Source of the DNA: CAYWMY01 sp046352935
GTDB lineage: Bacteria; Pseudomonadota; Gammaproteobacteria; Steroidobacterales; Steroidobacteraceae
Length of the DNA stretch: 64,000 nt
NCBI GenBank assembly: GCA_046352935.1
Contig: JAXMGR010000007.1
Coordinates: 124,001 to 188,000, forward strand
Direction: 5' to 3'
A program made the translations under genes and the position numbers. A model generated the notes under the pieces. It had not been told where the DNA came from. It did not search any database and saw only the letters and a program-made list of their open reading frames with translations. Positions 23,136-31,796 of the stretch are shown here, piece by piece. Every line of letters begins with the position of its first letter. Positions within the stretch are counted from its first letter, which is position 1.

Positions 23136-23624
23136 CTAGGTGCCGAGCTCCGATGCCGCCGCCGCATCCAGCAGCAGCACCCCGTCCTCATCGGCGTACA
23201 GCCGGTCGCCGTCGCGGCAGACGACCCCGCCGATCACGATCTCGAGACCGGTCTGGCCTTCGCTGCGGCGCAGCGACTTGCGCGGTGTCGCGGCCAGCGC
23301 CTTGATGCCGAGCGGCAGCTCGCAGAGCGCGGCGCGGTCGCGCACGCAGCCGTGGATGACGATGCCCTCCCAGCCGTTCTTCACCGCATCCGCCGCGATC
23401 AGGTCGCCGAGCAGCGCGCAGCGCAGGCTGCCGCCGCCGTCGACGAGCATGACCTTGCCGCGACCGGGCGTGGCCGCCAGTTCCTTGATGCGCGAGTTGT
23501 CCTCGAAGCACTTGACGGTGACGACCTGGCCGCTGAAGGAATCGCGACCGCCGAAATCCTGGAACACGGGAGGCAGCACGCGGGCCGCTTCGCCGAAGCG
23601 GTCGTAGAGGTCGGTGGTCTTCAT
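23136..23624 (-). CDS. rraA: RraA-family protein (RNase E activity regulator / HMG aldolase fold)
   Basis: 162 residues. TTDLYDRFGEAARVLPP starts the fold; FGGRDSFSGQVVTVKCFEDNS, GKVMLVDGGGSLRCALLGDL and GWEGIVIHGCVRD follow, the last two being the most conserved RraA stretches. RraA binds RNase E and slows mRNA decay in Escherichia coli; related proteins are 4-hydroxy-4-methyl-2-oxoglutarate aldolases, so the exact activity is uncertain. An alternative start two codons upstream (23630) exists. Confidence 0.9.
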   Translation of the reverse strand: MKTTDLYDRFGEAARVLPPVFQDFGGRDSFSGQVVTVKCFEDNSRIKELAATPGRGKVMLVDGGGSLRCALLGDLIAADAVKNGWEGIVIHGCVRDRAALCELPLGIKALAATPRKSLRRSEGQTGLEIVIGGVVCRDGDRLYADEDGVLLLDAAAASELGT

Positions 23625-24001
23625 GGGCATCGGGCGTGCGTCGTTCGTCGACGGGCGGGCAACATAGCGCGCGCGGGAAGGGTCTTTCAACCGGCGCGGA
23701 CCGGGTGCGGGCGGCGGCCTCGCCGGCATCGTCGCATCCGCGTCGGCCGGGGGCGTTGCGGGCACCGGGAGGCAAGTACGTAGTTGCCTCAGGGGCCCAC
23801 GTACATTCCCCTGCGGGTGCTTCGCACATCCGCGGCTGTCGGCGCGAAGACCGCGTGTGAGAATCGCGTCCGATCGAGAGGTGGGTGCGCATCCAGGCCG
23901 CGAGGACACGGATGCCGGGCTCACCGGTCGATGCGCCGCCGGATCGCGGCGCGGTGCTACCACAAAGAAACGGGCGCCAGGCGCCATCAGAGGGTAAAAC
24001 A
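23625..24001 (+). promoter_or_regulatory. Divergent intergenic region upstream of nosZ
   Basis: This 377-bp gap should hold the nosZ promoter. A ribosome site AGAGGGT lies just before the ATG. I searched by eye for an FNR/Dnr-type box (TTGAT-N4-ATCAA) and found none. Two GTACGTA/ACGTACAT-like half-sites occur at about 23775-23806, of unknown meaning. GGCGCCAGGCGCC about 30 bp before the start is a short inverted repeat. Confidence 0.4.
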
Positions 24002-26290
24002 ATGAGCGGTCTTTCCAAGCGGGCTCTCGCGCTTGCGGTCGCGGCGGGGTCGGCGTTCGCGCTGAATGCCTCTGCCGAGACGCTGCAGGAAGTGATGCAG
24101 GCGCGCGGCCTCAGCCAACAGGACGTCCTCGCCGCGGCGAAGACGTACGTGCCGACCGGCGGTCGCGACGAGTTCGTGGTCTTCAGTTCCGGCGGACAGA
24201 GCGGCCAGGTCATCGTCTACGGCGTCCCGTCGATGCGCATCCTGAAGTATCTCGGTGTGTTCACGCCGGAGCCCTGGCAGGGCTATGGCTTCGACGAGAG
24301 TTCGAAGGCGGTGCTCGCGGGCGGCAAGATCGACGGCAAGTCGATCACCTGGGGCGACTCGCACCACCCGGCGATCTCCGAGACGAACGGCAAGTACGAC
24401 GGGCAGTTCCTGTTCATCAACGACAAGGCCAATCCGCGCGTGGCGGTCATCGATCTGCGCGATTTCGAGACCAAGCAGATCGTGGTGAACCCGGTCTTCA
24501 AGTCGGAGCACGGCGGCACCTTCGTGACGCCGAACACCGAGTACGTCATCGAGGCGGCCCAGTACGCGGCGCCGCTCGAGTCGAAGAAGTTCTACCCGCT
24601 CGAGCAGTTCAACGAGAAGTACCGCGGCGGCGTGACCTACTGGAAGTTCGACCGCAAGGAAGGCCGCCTCAAGCCGGCCGAGTCCTTCACGATCGAGATG
24701 CCGCCGTACTCGCAGGACCTGAGCGATGCGGGCAAGGGTCCGTCGGAGGGCTGGTCGTTCACCAACTCGTTCTGCGCCGAGCGCTACGTCGGCGGCATCG
24801 AGAAGGGCCGGCCGCCGTACGAGGCGGGCTGCTCGGCGAAGGACACCGACTACCTGCACGTCGTGAACTGGAAGAAGGCGGCGGAGGTCGTTGCGGCCGG
24901 CAAGGCGCAGAAGATCAACGGCCACAACGTCATCTCCATCGCGACGGCCGTGAAGGAAGGCATCCTGTTCCTCGTTCCCGAGGCCAAGAGCCCGCACGGC
25001 GTGGACGTCACACCGGACGGCCGCTTCATCATCGTCTCGGGCAAGCTCGACACGCATGCCACGGTGTTCAGCTTCGAGAAGATCCAGGCGGCGATCAACG
25101 CCGGCAAGTTCGAGTCGAAGGACCCGTACGGCATCCCGGTGATCTCGCCGGCCGTCGCGACCGAGCGTCAGGTGCAGATCGGCCTGGGCCCCCTGCACAC
25201 CCAGTTCGACTCGAAGCCCTGCATCGCCTACACCTCGGTGTACGTCGACTCGCAGGTCGCCAAGTGGAACTACTGCGAAGGCAAGGTGCTCGACAAGCTC
25301 AGCGTGCACTACAACATCGGTCACCTGATGACGATGGAGGGCGATTCGGTCAACCCGGGTGGCAAGTACCTGGTGGCGCTGAACAAGCTGGCCATCGACC
25401 GCTTCGTGCCGGTGGGCCCGCTGCATCCGCAGAACCACCAGCTGATCGACATCAGCGGCGACAAGATGCAGCTGCTCTACGACATGCCGCTGCCGCTGGG
25501 TGAGCCGCACTACGCGGTCGCCATCGCGGCGAACAAGCTGAAGCCGGGCGTGCGCTACAAGGTCGGCACCGACAGCCGCACCGACAAGCCGCATCCTGGC
25601 GCGGTGCGCGCGGGTGAGGAGAAGATCGTCCGCAACGGCAACAAGCTCGACGTGTATGCGACGCTGATCCGGTCGCACATCACGCCCGAGACCATCGAGG
25701 CCGAGGTCGGCGACGAGGTCACGATCTACATGACCAACCTTGAGCGCGCCGAGGACGAGACGCACGGCTTCACCGTGTCGACGTTCAACGTGCATGCCTC
25801 GATCGAGCCCGGCAAGACCGTCGCGGTCCGCTTCAAGGCCGACAAGGAAGGCGTGTATCCGTACTACTGCACGGAGTTCTGCTCGGCGCTGCACCTCGAG
25901 ATGATGGGCTACCTGCTCGTCAAGCCGAAGGGCTGGAAGCCGGTGCAGGCCGCGCTCGCCAAGCAGGCGTACACGGAGAACGACTACAAGGCGACGCTGA
26001 AGAAGGTGGCCGACACGCAGGCCGTGATCGATTCCGTCGTGGGATACATCACTTCCGTGAACTACAAGGACTTCCCGGATGTCGTATCCATGGTGGAGGA
26101 CGCCACCGACCAGCTGGGCAAGATGAAGGACGCGAAGGGCCGGCACGAGGCGGCTGCCGCGAAGAAGGACTGGGAGCAGGCCAATCTCTGGGCCGAGCAG
26201 GTCTTCCAGTACCAGGTCAAGGCGGCGGACTTGGGTCTGCGCGCCAAGACCTATCTCGAGCAGCACGGCGCGAAGAAGATCGCGAAGTAG
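24002..26290 (+). CDS. nosZ: Nitrous-oxide reductase, clade II (Sec-exported)
   Basis: 762 residues. A Sec signal peptide (no twin Arg) ends near FALNASAET, which together with the neighbouring nosB marks clade II. The enzyme reduces N2O to N2 in the periplasm. CuZ ligands are all visible: WGDSHHP (two His), SEHGGTF, SPHGVD, GPLHTQFD, NIGHLM and GEPHYA, seven in total. The C-terminal cupredoxin has the CuA motif CTEFCSALHLEM. About 115 residues follow the CuA site, predicted helical and lacking a haem motif, giving a protein longer than clade I enzymes. ATG 24002 follows AGAGGGT. It leads a 13-kb collinear nos cluster. Confidence 0.97.
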   Translation: MSGLSKRALALAVAAGSAFALNASAETLQEVMQARGLSQQDVLAAAKTYVPTGGRDEFVVFSSGGQSGQVIVYGVPSMRILKYLGVFTPEPWQGYGFDESSKAVLAGGKIDGKSITWGDSHHPAISETNGKYDGQFLFINDKANPRVAVIDLRDFETKQIVVNPVFKSEHGGTFVTPNTEYVIEAAQYAAPLESKKFYPLEQFNEKYRGGVTYWKFDRKEGRLKPAESFTIEMPPYSQDLSDAGKGPSEGWSFTNSFCAERYVGGIEKGRPPYEAGCSAKDTDYLHVVNWKKAAEVVAAGKAQKINGHNVISIATAVKEGILFLVPEAKSPHGVDVTPDGRFIIVSGKLDTHATVFSFEKIQAAINAGKFESKDPYGIPVISPAVATERQVQIGLGPLHTQFDSKPCIAYTSVYVDSQVAKWNYCEGKVLDKLSVHYNIGHLMTMEGDSVNPGGKYLVALNKLAIDRFVPVGPLHPQNHQLIDISGDKMQLLYDMPLPLGEPHYAVAIAANKLKPGVRYKVGTDSRTDKPHPGAVRAGEEKIVRNGNKLDVYATLIRSHITPETIEAEVGDEVTIYMTNLERAEDETHGFTVSTFNVHASIEPGKTVAVRFKADKEGVYPYYCTEFCSALHLEMMGYLLVKPKGWKPVQAALAKQAYTENDYKATLKKVADTQAVIDSVVGYITSVNYKDFPDVVSMVEDATDQLGKMKDAKGRHEAAAAKKDWEQANLWAEQVFQYQVKAADLGLRAKTYLEQHGAKKIAK

Positions 26291-26313
26291 GCATCCGCCG
26301 GTCGCGAACCTGG

Positions 26314-26348
26314 CCGGGGAACGGGCGAACCGTTCCCCGGCTTTCGTT
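26314..26348 (+). terminator. Strong stem-loop after nosZ
   Basis: CCGGGGAACGG at 26314-26324 pairs perfectly with CCGTTCCCCGG at 26330-26340 around a five-base loop, followed by CTTTCGTT. It looks like an intrinsic terminator with a short U tract, or an mRNA-stabilising 3' hairpin, placed between nosZ and the rest of the cluster. Partial termination would raise nosZ output relative to accessory genes. Confidence 0.7.
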
Positions 26349-26372
26349 GGGAACACGGAATCGGGAGGAACA

Positions 26373-26687
26373 ATGCAGCGTCACTGGATCACCTCGGCCG
26401 CGGTGCTGGCCATCACGATGAGCGGGGCCGCCTGGGCGGACGGTGCAGCGCTCTACGCGCAGAAGACCTGTCTCGCCTGCCACGGCAAGGACGCGAGGAC
26501 GCCGCTGATGCCGGCTTACCCGAAGATCGCCGGGCAGAACGCCGCGTACCTGGAACGGCAGATGCTCGACATCAAGAGCGGTGCGCGCGCCAACGGCAAC
26601 TCGGCGGCCATGCAGGGCGTGATGGGCATCGTCACGGAGGCCGACATCAAGGAGCTGGCCGGGTATATTTCCACGCTCGCACCCTGA
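26373..26687 (+). CDS. nosC1: Monohaem c-type cytochrome of the nos cluster
   Basis: 104 residues with a signal peptide ending at GAAWADG. CLACH is the single haem-binding motif and Met ligands are available in the C-terminal half (MQGVMGIV). PAYPKIAGQNAAYLERQM is the conserved cytochrome c553-like stretch. It should be a soluble periplasmic electron carrier to NosZ. It starts directly after the nosZ hairpin; GGGAGG precedes the ATG. The nosC1 name follows the usual clade II layout and is by position. Confidence 0.85.
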   Translation: MQRHWITSAAVLAITMSGAAWADGAALYAQKTCLACHGKDARTPLMPAYPKIAGQNAAYLERQMLDIKSGARANGNSAAMQGVMGIVTEADIKELAGYISTLAP

Positions 26688-26733
26688 AGCCAGGGTGCAC
26701 GGTTCCAGGATCGCTGATCAAGGGTGAGGAATT

Positions 26734-27459
26734 GTGAACAAGACGATCGCACTGCTGCTTGCACTGTCCGCCTCGACGACCGCCTGGGCCCAGGCTCCCG
26801 CGCCGGCCAAGGCGGGGATCGAGTCCCAAGGCTATGTCTGGAACGCCCAGGAAGGCGAGAAGATCGAGGCCCTGCACAAGACGGGCAATGTCGAGAACGG
26901 CAAGGACGCGTATGAAGTCTGCGGTGCCTGCCACCTGCCGTCCGGGGCCGGACGTCCCGACGGGACCTTCCCGCAGCTCGCGGGCCAGCACACGACCGTG
27001 CTGATCAAGCAGATGGCGGACATCCGCGCGGGGTTGCGTGACAACCCGACCATGTATCCCTTTGCGATCTCGCTCGTCGACCCGCAGGAGCTGGCCGACG
27101 CGGCCGCCTACATCGAGAGCCTCTGCATCCCGGTCGACCACGGCAAGTACGAGGGTGCGGACGCCGCCCTGCAGGTCGCGCGCGGCAAGGACCTCTACGA
27201 GAAGGAGTGCAGGACCTGCCACGGCGCCAACGGCGAGGGCGACAAGGCGAAGTTCTATCCCGTGATCGCGGGGCAGCACTACAAGTACCTGCTGCGCCAG
27301 ATGACGGCGATCCGCGACGGCAAGCGCCGCAACGCGAATCCCGACATGGTCAAGGTCATCAAGAACTACGACGACGCCCAGCTGGTCGCCATCTCGGCCT
27401 ACCAGGCGAGTCTCGTGATGCCGGGCGCCATGTGCAAGGCCGGTGCGGCGAAGCACTGA
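26734..27459 (+). CDS. nosC2: Dihaem c-type cytochrome of the nos cluster
   Basis: 241 residues from GTG 26734 behind TGAGGA. A signal peptide ends at TTAWAQAP. Two haem motifs, CGACH and CRTCH, define two class I cytochrome domains (about residues 60-130 and 145-230), each with a FPQLAGQ or YPVIAGQ stretch. It is probably the donor or intermediate between the membrane quinol system (NosG/NosH/NosB) and NosZ. The gene is tightly packed between nosC1 and nosB. Confidence 0.87.
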   Translation: MNKTIALLLALSASTTAWAQAPAPAKAGIESQGYVWNAQEGEKIEALHKTGNVENGKDAYEVCGACHLPSGAGRPDGTFPQLAGQHTTVLIKQMADIRAGLRDNPTMYPFAISLVDPQELADAAAYIESLCIPVDHGKYEGADAALQVARGKDLYEKECRTCHGANGEGDKAKFYPVIAGQHYKYLLRQMTAIRDGKRRNANPDMVKVIKNYDDAQLVAISAYQASLVMPGAMCKAGAAKH

Positions 27460-27481
27460 ACCGGAGCGGGTGGAAGTGACG

Positions 27482-28471
27482 ATGCAGGGACAGGCTTCGC
27501 AGGAACGGCGCATCGTGGCCCTGGCTGCGATCGCGATGCTCGCGATGATCGCGGCCTATTTCTCGCCGATCTGGTGGGTGTCCCTGACGGCGCCCAACTA
27601 TCCGAAGGAGGCGTTCCCGCAGGGCATCCGCATCCATTTCCATTTCAACGGGGTCTACAACGGCTGCAGTGTGCAGCCGGCCACCGTCGGGCGTCAGGGT
27701 GAGGTCCTGCAGCAGGATCTCGGTGGCGAGGGCGAGCGCTACAACCCGGTGCTGAACGAGAGCGAGGACGTCAACAAGGGCGCCCAGGGCCTCGACTGCC
27801 TGCACGAGATGGACACCATCAACCATTACGTCGGCATGTTCCCGATCTCGACCGGCGCCCCGGTCGAGCGGGTGCTGGCGAAGTTCTTCTTCGCCTTCTT
27901 CGCCACGATGCTGGTGGGCTTCATGGTGCCGGAGTCGCGCCGGGGACTGCGCTTCGGCGTGCTCGCGGCGGGTTTCACCGCGGTTGCCGCCTGGATGCTC
28001 GTCGAGCAGTACGGCATGGGCCGGCTCGACGCGCACGTGCAGCGCTACGTGAGCGACGCGGCGGCCTACTTCAACGAGCCCGAGCGGGTCCGGCACTGGG
28101 GCGAGAACGTGCGCACGGTGACGCATTTCGTGATTGCCGGGCTCATCGCGGCGATGCTCGCCGTGCTGGTAGGCGTCAGGGTCTCGCGGGGCTTCTCGCT
28201 GCTCCTGGCGTTCGTACCGGCGTTGCTGCCGCTGTACTTCGTCGTCACCTATGCGGCGTGGCTCTGGTTCTTCGGTCACAACCTGCACCCCTGGGGCGCG
28301 TTCACTGTCAAGCCGTTCATGCCCACGCTGTTCGGTGAGGGCAAGGTGGCGCAGTTCTCGACCTACTCGTATCCCTACTGGGGCTTCGCGCTGCTGGTGG
28401 TGGTGTTCCTGTGCCTGGTGCCGGCTGCCCTGCTGCGACGCCAGCAGATGCGCGGCACTACGCCGGGCTGA
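27482..28471 (+). CDS. nosB: NosB integral membrane protein of clade II nos systems
   Basis: 329 residues from ATG 27482. Membrane segments are evident at the N-terminus (IVALAAIAMLAMIAAYFSPI), in the middle (FFFAFFATMLVGFMV and GVLAAGFTAVAAWMLV), and near the C-terminus (FVPALLPLYFVVTYAAWLWFF and GFALLVVVFLCLVP). A periplasmic loop of about 100 residues follows the first span. NosB is found only with clade II nosZ and is required for N2O respiration in some species; its biochemical role is not settled, and quinol-related electron transfer is the current idea. Assignment rests on position and topology. Confidence 0.8.
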   Translation: MQGQASQERRIVALAAIAMLAMIAAYFSPIWWVSLTAPNYPKEAFPQGIRIHFHFNGVYNGCSVQPATVGRQGEVLQQDLGGEGERYNPVLNESEDVNKGAQGLDCLHEMDTINHYVGMFPISTGAPVERVLAKFFFAFFATMLVGFMVPESRRGLRFGVLAAGFTAVAAWMLVEQYGMGRLDAHVQRYVSDAAAYFNEPERVRHWGENVRTVTHFVIAGLIAAMLAVLVGVRVSRGFSLLLAFVPALLPLYFVVTYAAWLWFFGHNLHPWGAFTVKPFMPTLFGEGKVAQFSTYSYPYWGFALLVVVFLCLVPAALLRRQQMRGTTPG

Positions 28472-28485
28472 TCCCGGCGAACACG

Positions 28486-29865
28486 ATGGCCCGCAGTACG
28501 CGACCGCTGCTCGCCATGGCGCTCGTCTGTCTCGCGGCCATCGGCAGCGCGAGCGGCCAGATCATCGTCGGCGATGATCCCGAGGACGAGCCGGATCCGG
28601 CGACGTCGCTCGCCGGCACCCACGGCGCCGTGCGCACCGACGTCGACCGGCCCAAGCCGGCCTATGCGCTGCGCGAGCGCGACCGGCGGGTCTGGGAACT
28701 CCGGCCGTTCCAGCCGCTGGTCGATGCCGCGCCGCCAGGCTCCACGCTGCGGCCGCCGGCGGGGACCTACGCGGGCCCGGTGCGCGTCACGAAGCCGCTC
28801 GTGATCGACGGCCGCGGCCAGGTGACCATCGACGCGGGGGGCAGGGGCAGCGTGTTCTCGCTGGAGACGGACCACGCCGTACTGCGCGGCCTGCACCTGA
28901 CGGGATCCGGCGAGTCCTACGACACCGACGATTCCTGTCTCGACGTGCGCGGCCACGGCAACACCGTCGAGAACCTGACCATCGACGACTGCCTCTTCGG
29001 CATCGACCTGAAGCAGTCGAATGACAACGTCGTACGCGGCAACCGCATCCGCTCGAAGTCGCTCGACGTCTCGATGCGCGGGGACGGCCTGCGCCTCTGG
29101 TACAGCAACGGCAACCGCATCGAGGGCAACGAACTCACCGATTCCCGCGACATGGTGGCCTGGTACTCCAACCACAATGTGTTCCGCCGCAACATCGGGC
29201 GCCGCAGCCGGTACTCGCTGCACTTCATGTTCTCGAACGACAACCTGGTCGAGGAGAACCGCTACTACGACAACATGGTGGGCGTGTACCTCATGTACAC
29301 CGAGCGTGTGCACCTGCGCCGCAACCTGGTGTCCCACGCAACGGGCGCGGCGGGCATGGCGCTCGGCTTCAAGGAATCGAGCGATTCGGACATCGAGGAC
29401 AACGATTTCATCTACTGCGCGATCGGCGTGGGTTCCGACCTCTCGCCGTTCCAGCCGGGCTCTTCGGTGCGCTTCCGGCGCAACCGCTTTGCGTACAATG
29501 GCATCGGTGTGCACTTCACGAGCGACCTGGGCGGCAACGAGTTCTCGGACAACGTCTTCGAGGGTAACCTCAGCGATGTCGTGCAGTCGGGCCGGGGCCG
29601 GTCGGGTCTGAACCAGTGGCGCGGCAACTATTTCGACACCTATGCGGGATTCGACCGCGATGGCGACGGCCGGGGCGACACGCCGCACGCCGAGTACGCC
29701 TATGCGGACCGCATCTGGATCGAGATGCCGGTTGCGCGCTTCTTCCGGATGACGCCGGTCATGGAACTGCTTGACTTCCTGGAGCGCCTCGCGCCGCTGT
29801 CGAATCCCGAGCTGCAGGCGCTGGACGAGGAGCCGCGCTTCAGGCGGCCGAAGGCGGGCGTATGA
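28486..29865 (+). CDS. nosD: NosD, periplasmic copper-site maturation protein
   Basis: 459 residues from ATG 28486. A signal peptide ends near IGSASGQI. The body is a right-handed beta-helix built of CASH/PbH1 repeats (GNTVENLTIDDCLFGIDL, NDNVVRGNRIRS, NGNRIEGNELTDS, NDNLVEENRYYDN). NosD works with the NosFY ABC transporter to deliver the sulfide/copper needed for CuZ assembly in NosZ. It stops inside the ATGA that starts nosG, so coupling is likely. Confidence 0.93.
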   Translation: MARSTRPLLAMALVCLAAIGSASGQIIVGDDPEDEPDPATSLAGTHGAVRTDVDRPKPAYALRERDRRVWELRPFQPLVDAAPPGSTLRPPAGTYAGPVRVTKPLVIDGRGQVTIDAGGRGSVFSLETDHAVLRGLHLTGSGESYDTDDSCLDVRGHGNTVENLTIDDCLFGIDLKQSNDNVVRGNRIRSKSLDVSMRGDGLRLWYSNGNRIEGNELTDSRDMVAWYSNHNVFRRNIGRRSRYSLHFMFSNDNLVEENRYYDNMVGVYLMYTERVHLRRNLVSHATGAAGMALGFKESSDSDIEDNDFIYCAIGVGSDLSPFQPGSSVRFRRNRFAYNGIGVHFTSDLGGNEFSDNVFEGNLSDVVQSGRGRSGLNQWRGNYFDTYAGFDRDGDGRGDTPHAEYAYADRIWIEMPVARFFRMTPVMELLDFLERLAPLSNPELQALDEEPRFRRPKAGV

Positions 29866-30761
29866 CGGACGGTGACGACACCAGCGCGCCCGGGCCCGGG
29901 GGCCGGCGCGCACCGGCTCCGGCGGCCGTGCCCGGGGCAAAGCCGCGGGCCGCTGCACCGCCGCGCGAACAGCAGCAGCGGCGCCGGCTGCTCAGGACCT
30001 TCCTGCTGGCGGGCGGCGTGCTGGGCGCCGCGCTGTCGGGTTACCTGCCGCAGGTCTATGCCCGTCGCAAGCGGTTGAGGCCACCCGGTGCGCTGGACGA
30101 AGAGGATTTCCTCGCCTCCTGCATCAAGTGCGGCCAGTGCGTGCAGGTCTGCCCGGTGCAGGCGATCCGGCTCGCGGATCTCGTCGACGGCTTCGGCGTC
30201 GGCGTGCCCTACATCGATGCGCGCGCGCAGGCCTGCGATTTCTCCTGCGACGCCGTGCAGTGCGTGCTGGCCTGCCCGACGGGTGCGCTCACCTATCACA
30301 CGGCGGAGCTGCGTCCGCCCCGCGAAGGCGCGATGCTGCCCTCGAAGCCGGTGCTCAAGGCCAAGGAACACGACGTCGAGAGCACGCTGAACATCACCGA
30401 GCGCATGGGCGTGGCACGGCTGGTGCGTCCGGAGAGCTGCCTCGCCGTGAAGGGCAGGGGCTTCAAGGGGCAGGCGCGCGGCGCCGCGTTCGAGGGCCAC
30501 CTGCGTTACATGGAGGTCGACCGCTGGAATCCGATTCCCGTGGCCGATCATCCCTACGACCTCGAGGAATGCGACCTGTGCGTGCGGGAATGCCCGATCA
30601 AGGGCGCGATCTCGATGGAGACGACGTACGCGCCGGACGGTAGCCGTCGCCGCCAGCCCGTGGTGCACGAGGCCTGCGTGGGCTGCGGGGTCTGCGAGAT
30701 GATCTGCCCGGTCGAGCCGGCCTGCATCGAGGTCGAGCAGCGCGAGGTGTGGAAGGCATGA
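29862..30761 (+). CDS. nosG: NosG, NapG-like 4Fe-4S ferredoxin
   Basis: 299 residues, overlapping nosD by four bases. After a basic Pro/Ala-rich leader comes a hydrophobic segment LLRTFLLAGGVLGAALSGYL, probably an export signal or anchor. Cys motifs for four 4Fe-4S clusters follow: CIKCGQCVQVCP, CDFSCDAVQCVLACP, CDLCVRECP and CVGCGVCEMICP. It resembles NapG, which passes electrons from menaquinol-linked NapH to periplasmic acceptors. In clade II nos systems NosG and NosH are thought to do the same for NosZ. Confidence 0.92.
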   Translation: MTDGDDTSAPGPGGRRAPAPAAVPGAKPRAAAPPREQQQRRRLLRTFLLAGGVLGAALSGYLPQVYARRKRLRPPGALDEEDFLASCIKCGQCVQVCPVQAIRLADLVDGFGVGVPYIDARAQACDFSCDAVQCVLACPTGALTYHTAELRPPREGAMLPSKPVLKAKEHDVESTLNITERMGVARLVRPESCLAVKGRGFKGQARGAAFEGHLRYMEVDRWNPIPVADHPYDLEECDLCVRECPIKGAISMETTYAPDGSRRRQPVVHEACVGCGVCEMICPVEPACIEVEQREVWKA

Positions 30762-30816
30762 GCGGGAACGCGATCCGGCGGGCGGCCAGCGCGATCCGGC
30801 CCGGGAGGCGCGGCGC

Positions 30817-31788
30817 ATGAAGGGCCGGCTGCTGGACCAGGTGATGATCATGCTGGGGCGCGAGCCCCGGCGCGACGGGCCCGTCACCGAGCGAGCGCAG
30901 CAGCTGCACAGGCTGCAGCGCGCCACCAACCGCGAGCAGCTCAAAGCGGCGCGCGCGCAGGCCCACGAGACGAAGGTCGAGAGCCACAAGTGGCGCAACC
31001 GCCGCTGGGCCACGCTGATCGCCGTGAACCTGCTGTTCGTGCTGTCCTACCATCTCGACATCCAGGTGCTCGAAGGTGCGCTCACGGGGTCGCGCTTCGT
31101 GGGCTTCCACCTCATCGATCTCAACTCCGCGCTGCAGGTGATGCTTGCGCACAAGCACATCATCGTGAACCTGCTGATCGGCACGCTCACGGTGTTCTGC
31201 TTCTGGTTCCTGCTCGGCGGGCGCACGTTCTGCTCGTGGGTCTGCCCGTACCACCTGCTGTCGGAGCTCGCCGAGAAGCTGCACCTGAAGCTCGCGGCGA
31301 TGAAGCTGGTCTCCGACCAGAAGATCAACCGCGGATTGCGCTCCGTGCTCTGGATCGTGTTCGTGCTGCTCGCCGCGCTCACCGGCTACACGGTGTTCGA
31401 GTCCATCTCGCCGACCGGCATCGTGTCGCGCGCGCTGATCTACGGCCCCGGCCTCGCGCTGCTGTGGGTGCTCGCGATGCTGGTGTTCGAGGTCTTCTTC
31501 GTGCGGCGCGCGTGGTGCCGCTACGCCTGCCCGATCGGGCTCACCTACGGCGTCGTCGGGATCTTCTCGCCGACGCGCGTGCAGTACCGGCTGGAGAGCT
31601 GCCTGCACGAGGGCGACTGCCGCAAGGTGTGCCTCGTGCCGCACGTGCTCGACACGGTCATCAAGGGGCGGGCGCCGGACACCGTCGTCGACATCGGTCC
31701 CGACTGCACGCGCTGCGGCCTGTGCGTCGACACCTGTCCGACCGGTTCGCTGAAATTCGACGTCAAGGGCCTGTCGAAGCTGCTCTGA
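30817..31788 (+). CDS. nosH: NosH, NapH-like polyferredoxin membrane protein
   Basis: 323 residues from ATG 30817. The cytoplasmic N-terminus is followed by four or more membrane spans (LIAVNLLFVLSYHL, LIGTLTVFCFWFLLGG, VLWIVFVLLAALTGY, LALLWVLAMLVFEVFF). The conserved CSWVCPYHLL and CRYACPIGLTYG motifs of NapH/NosR/CcoG-type proteins are present, and a C-terminal ferredoxin domain has CTRCGLCVDTCP plus CLHEGDCRKVC. It should oxidise quinol at the membrane and pass electrons to NosG. Confidence 0.92.
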   Translation: MKGRLLDQVMIMLGREPRRDGPVTERAQQLHRLQRATNREQLKAARAQAHETKVESHKWRNRRWATLIAVNLLFVLSYHLDIQVLEGALTGSRFVGFHLIDLNSALQVMLAHKHIIVNLLIGTLTVFCFWFLLGGRTFCSWVCPYHLLSELAEKLHLKLAAMKLVSDQKINRGLRSVLWIVFVLLAALTGYTVFESISPTGIVSRALIYGPGLALLWVLAMLVFEVFFVRRAWCRYACPIGLTYGVVGIFSPTRVQYRLESCLHEGDCRKVCLVPHVLDTVIKGRAPDTVVDIGPDCTRCGLCVDTCPTGSLKFDVKGLSKLL

Positions 31789-31796
31789 ACGCAATC

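Noticed and set aside
23625..24001. FNR/Dnr-type box upstream of nosZ
   Set aside because: No TTGAT-N4-ATCAA-like palindrome was found; control may use another factor or lie elsewhere.
30989..31796. N-terminal extension of NosF overlapping nosH
   Set aside because: The extension reads nosH out of frame; the ABC domain starts right after ATG 31797.
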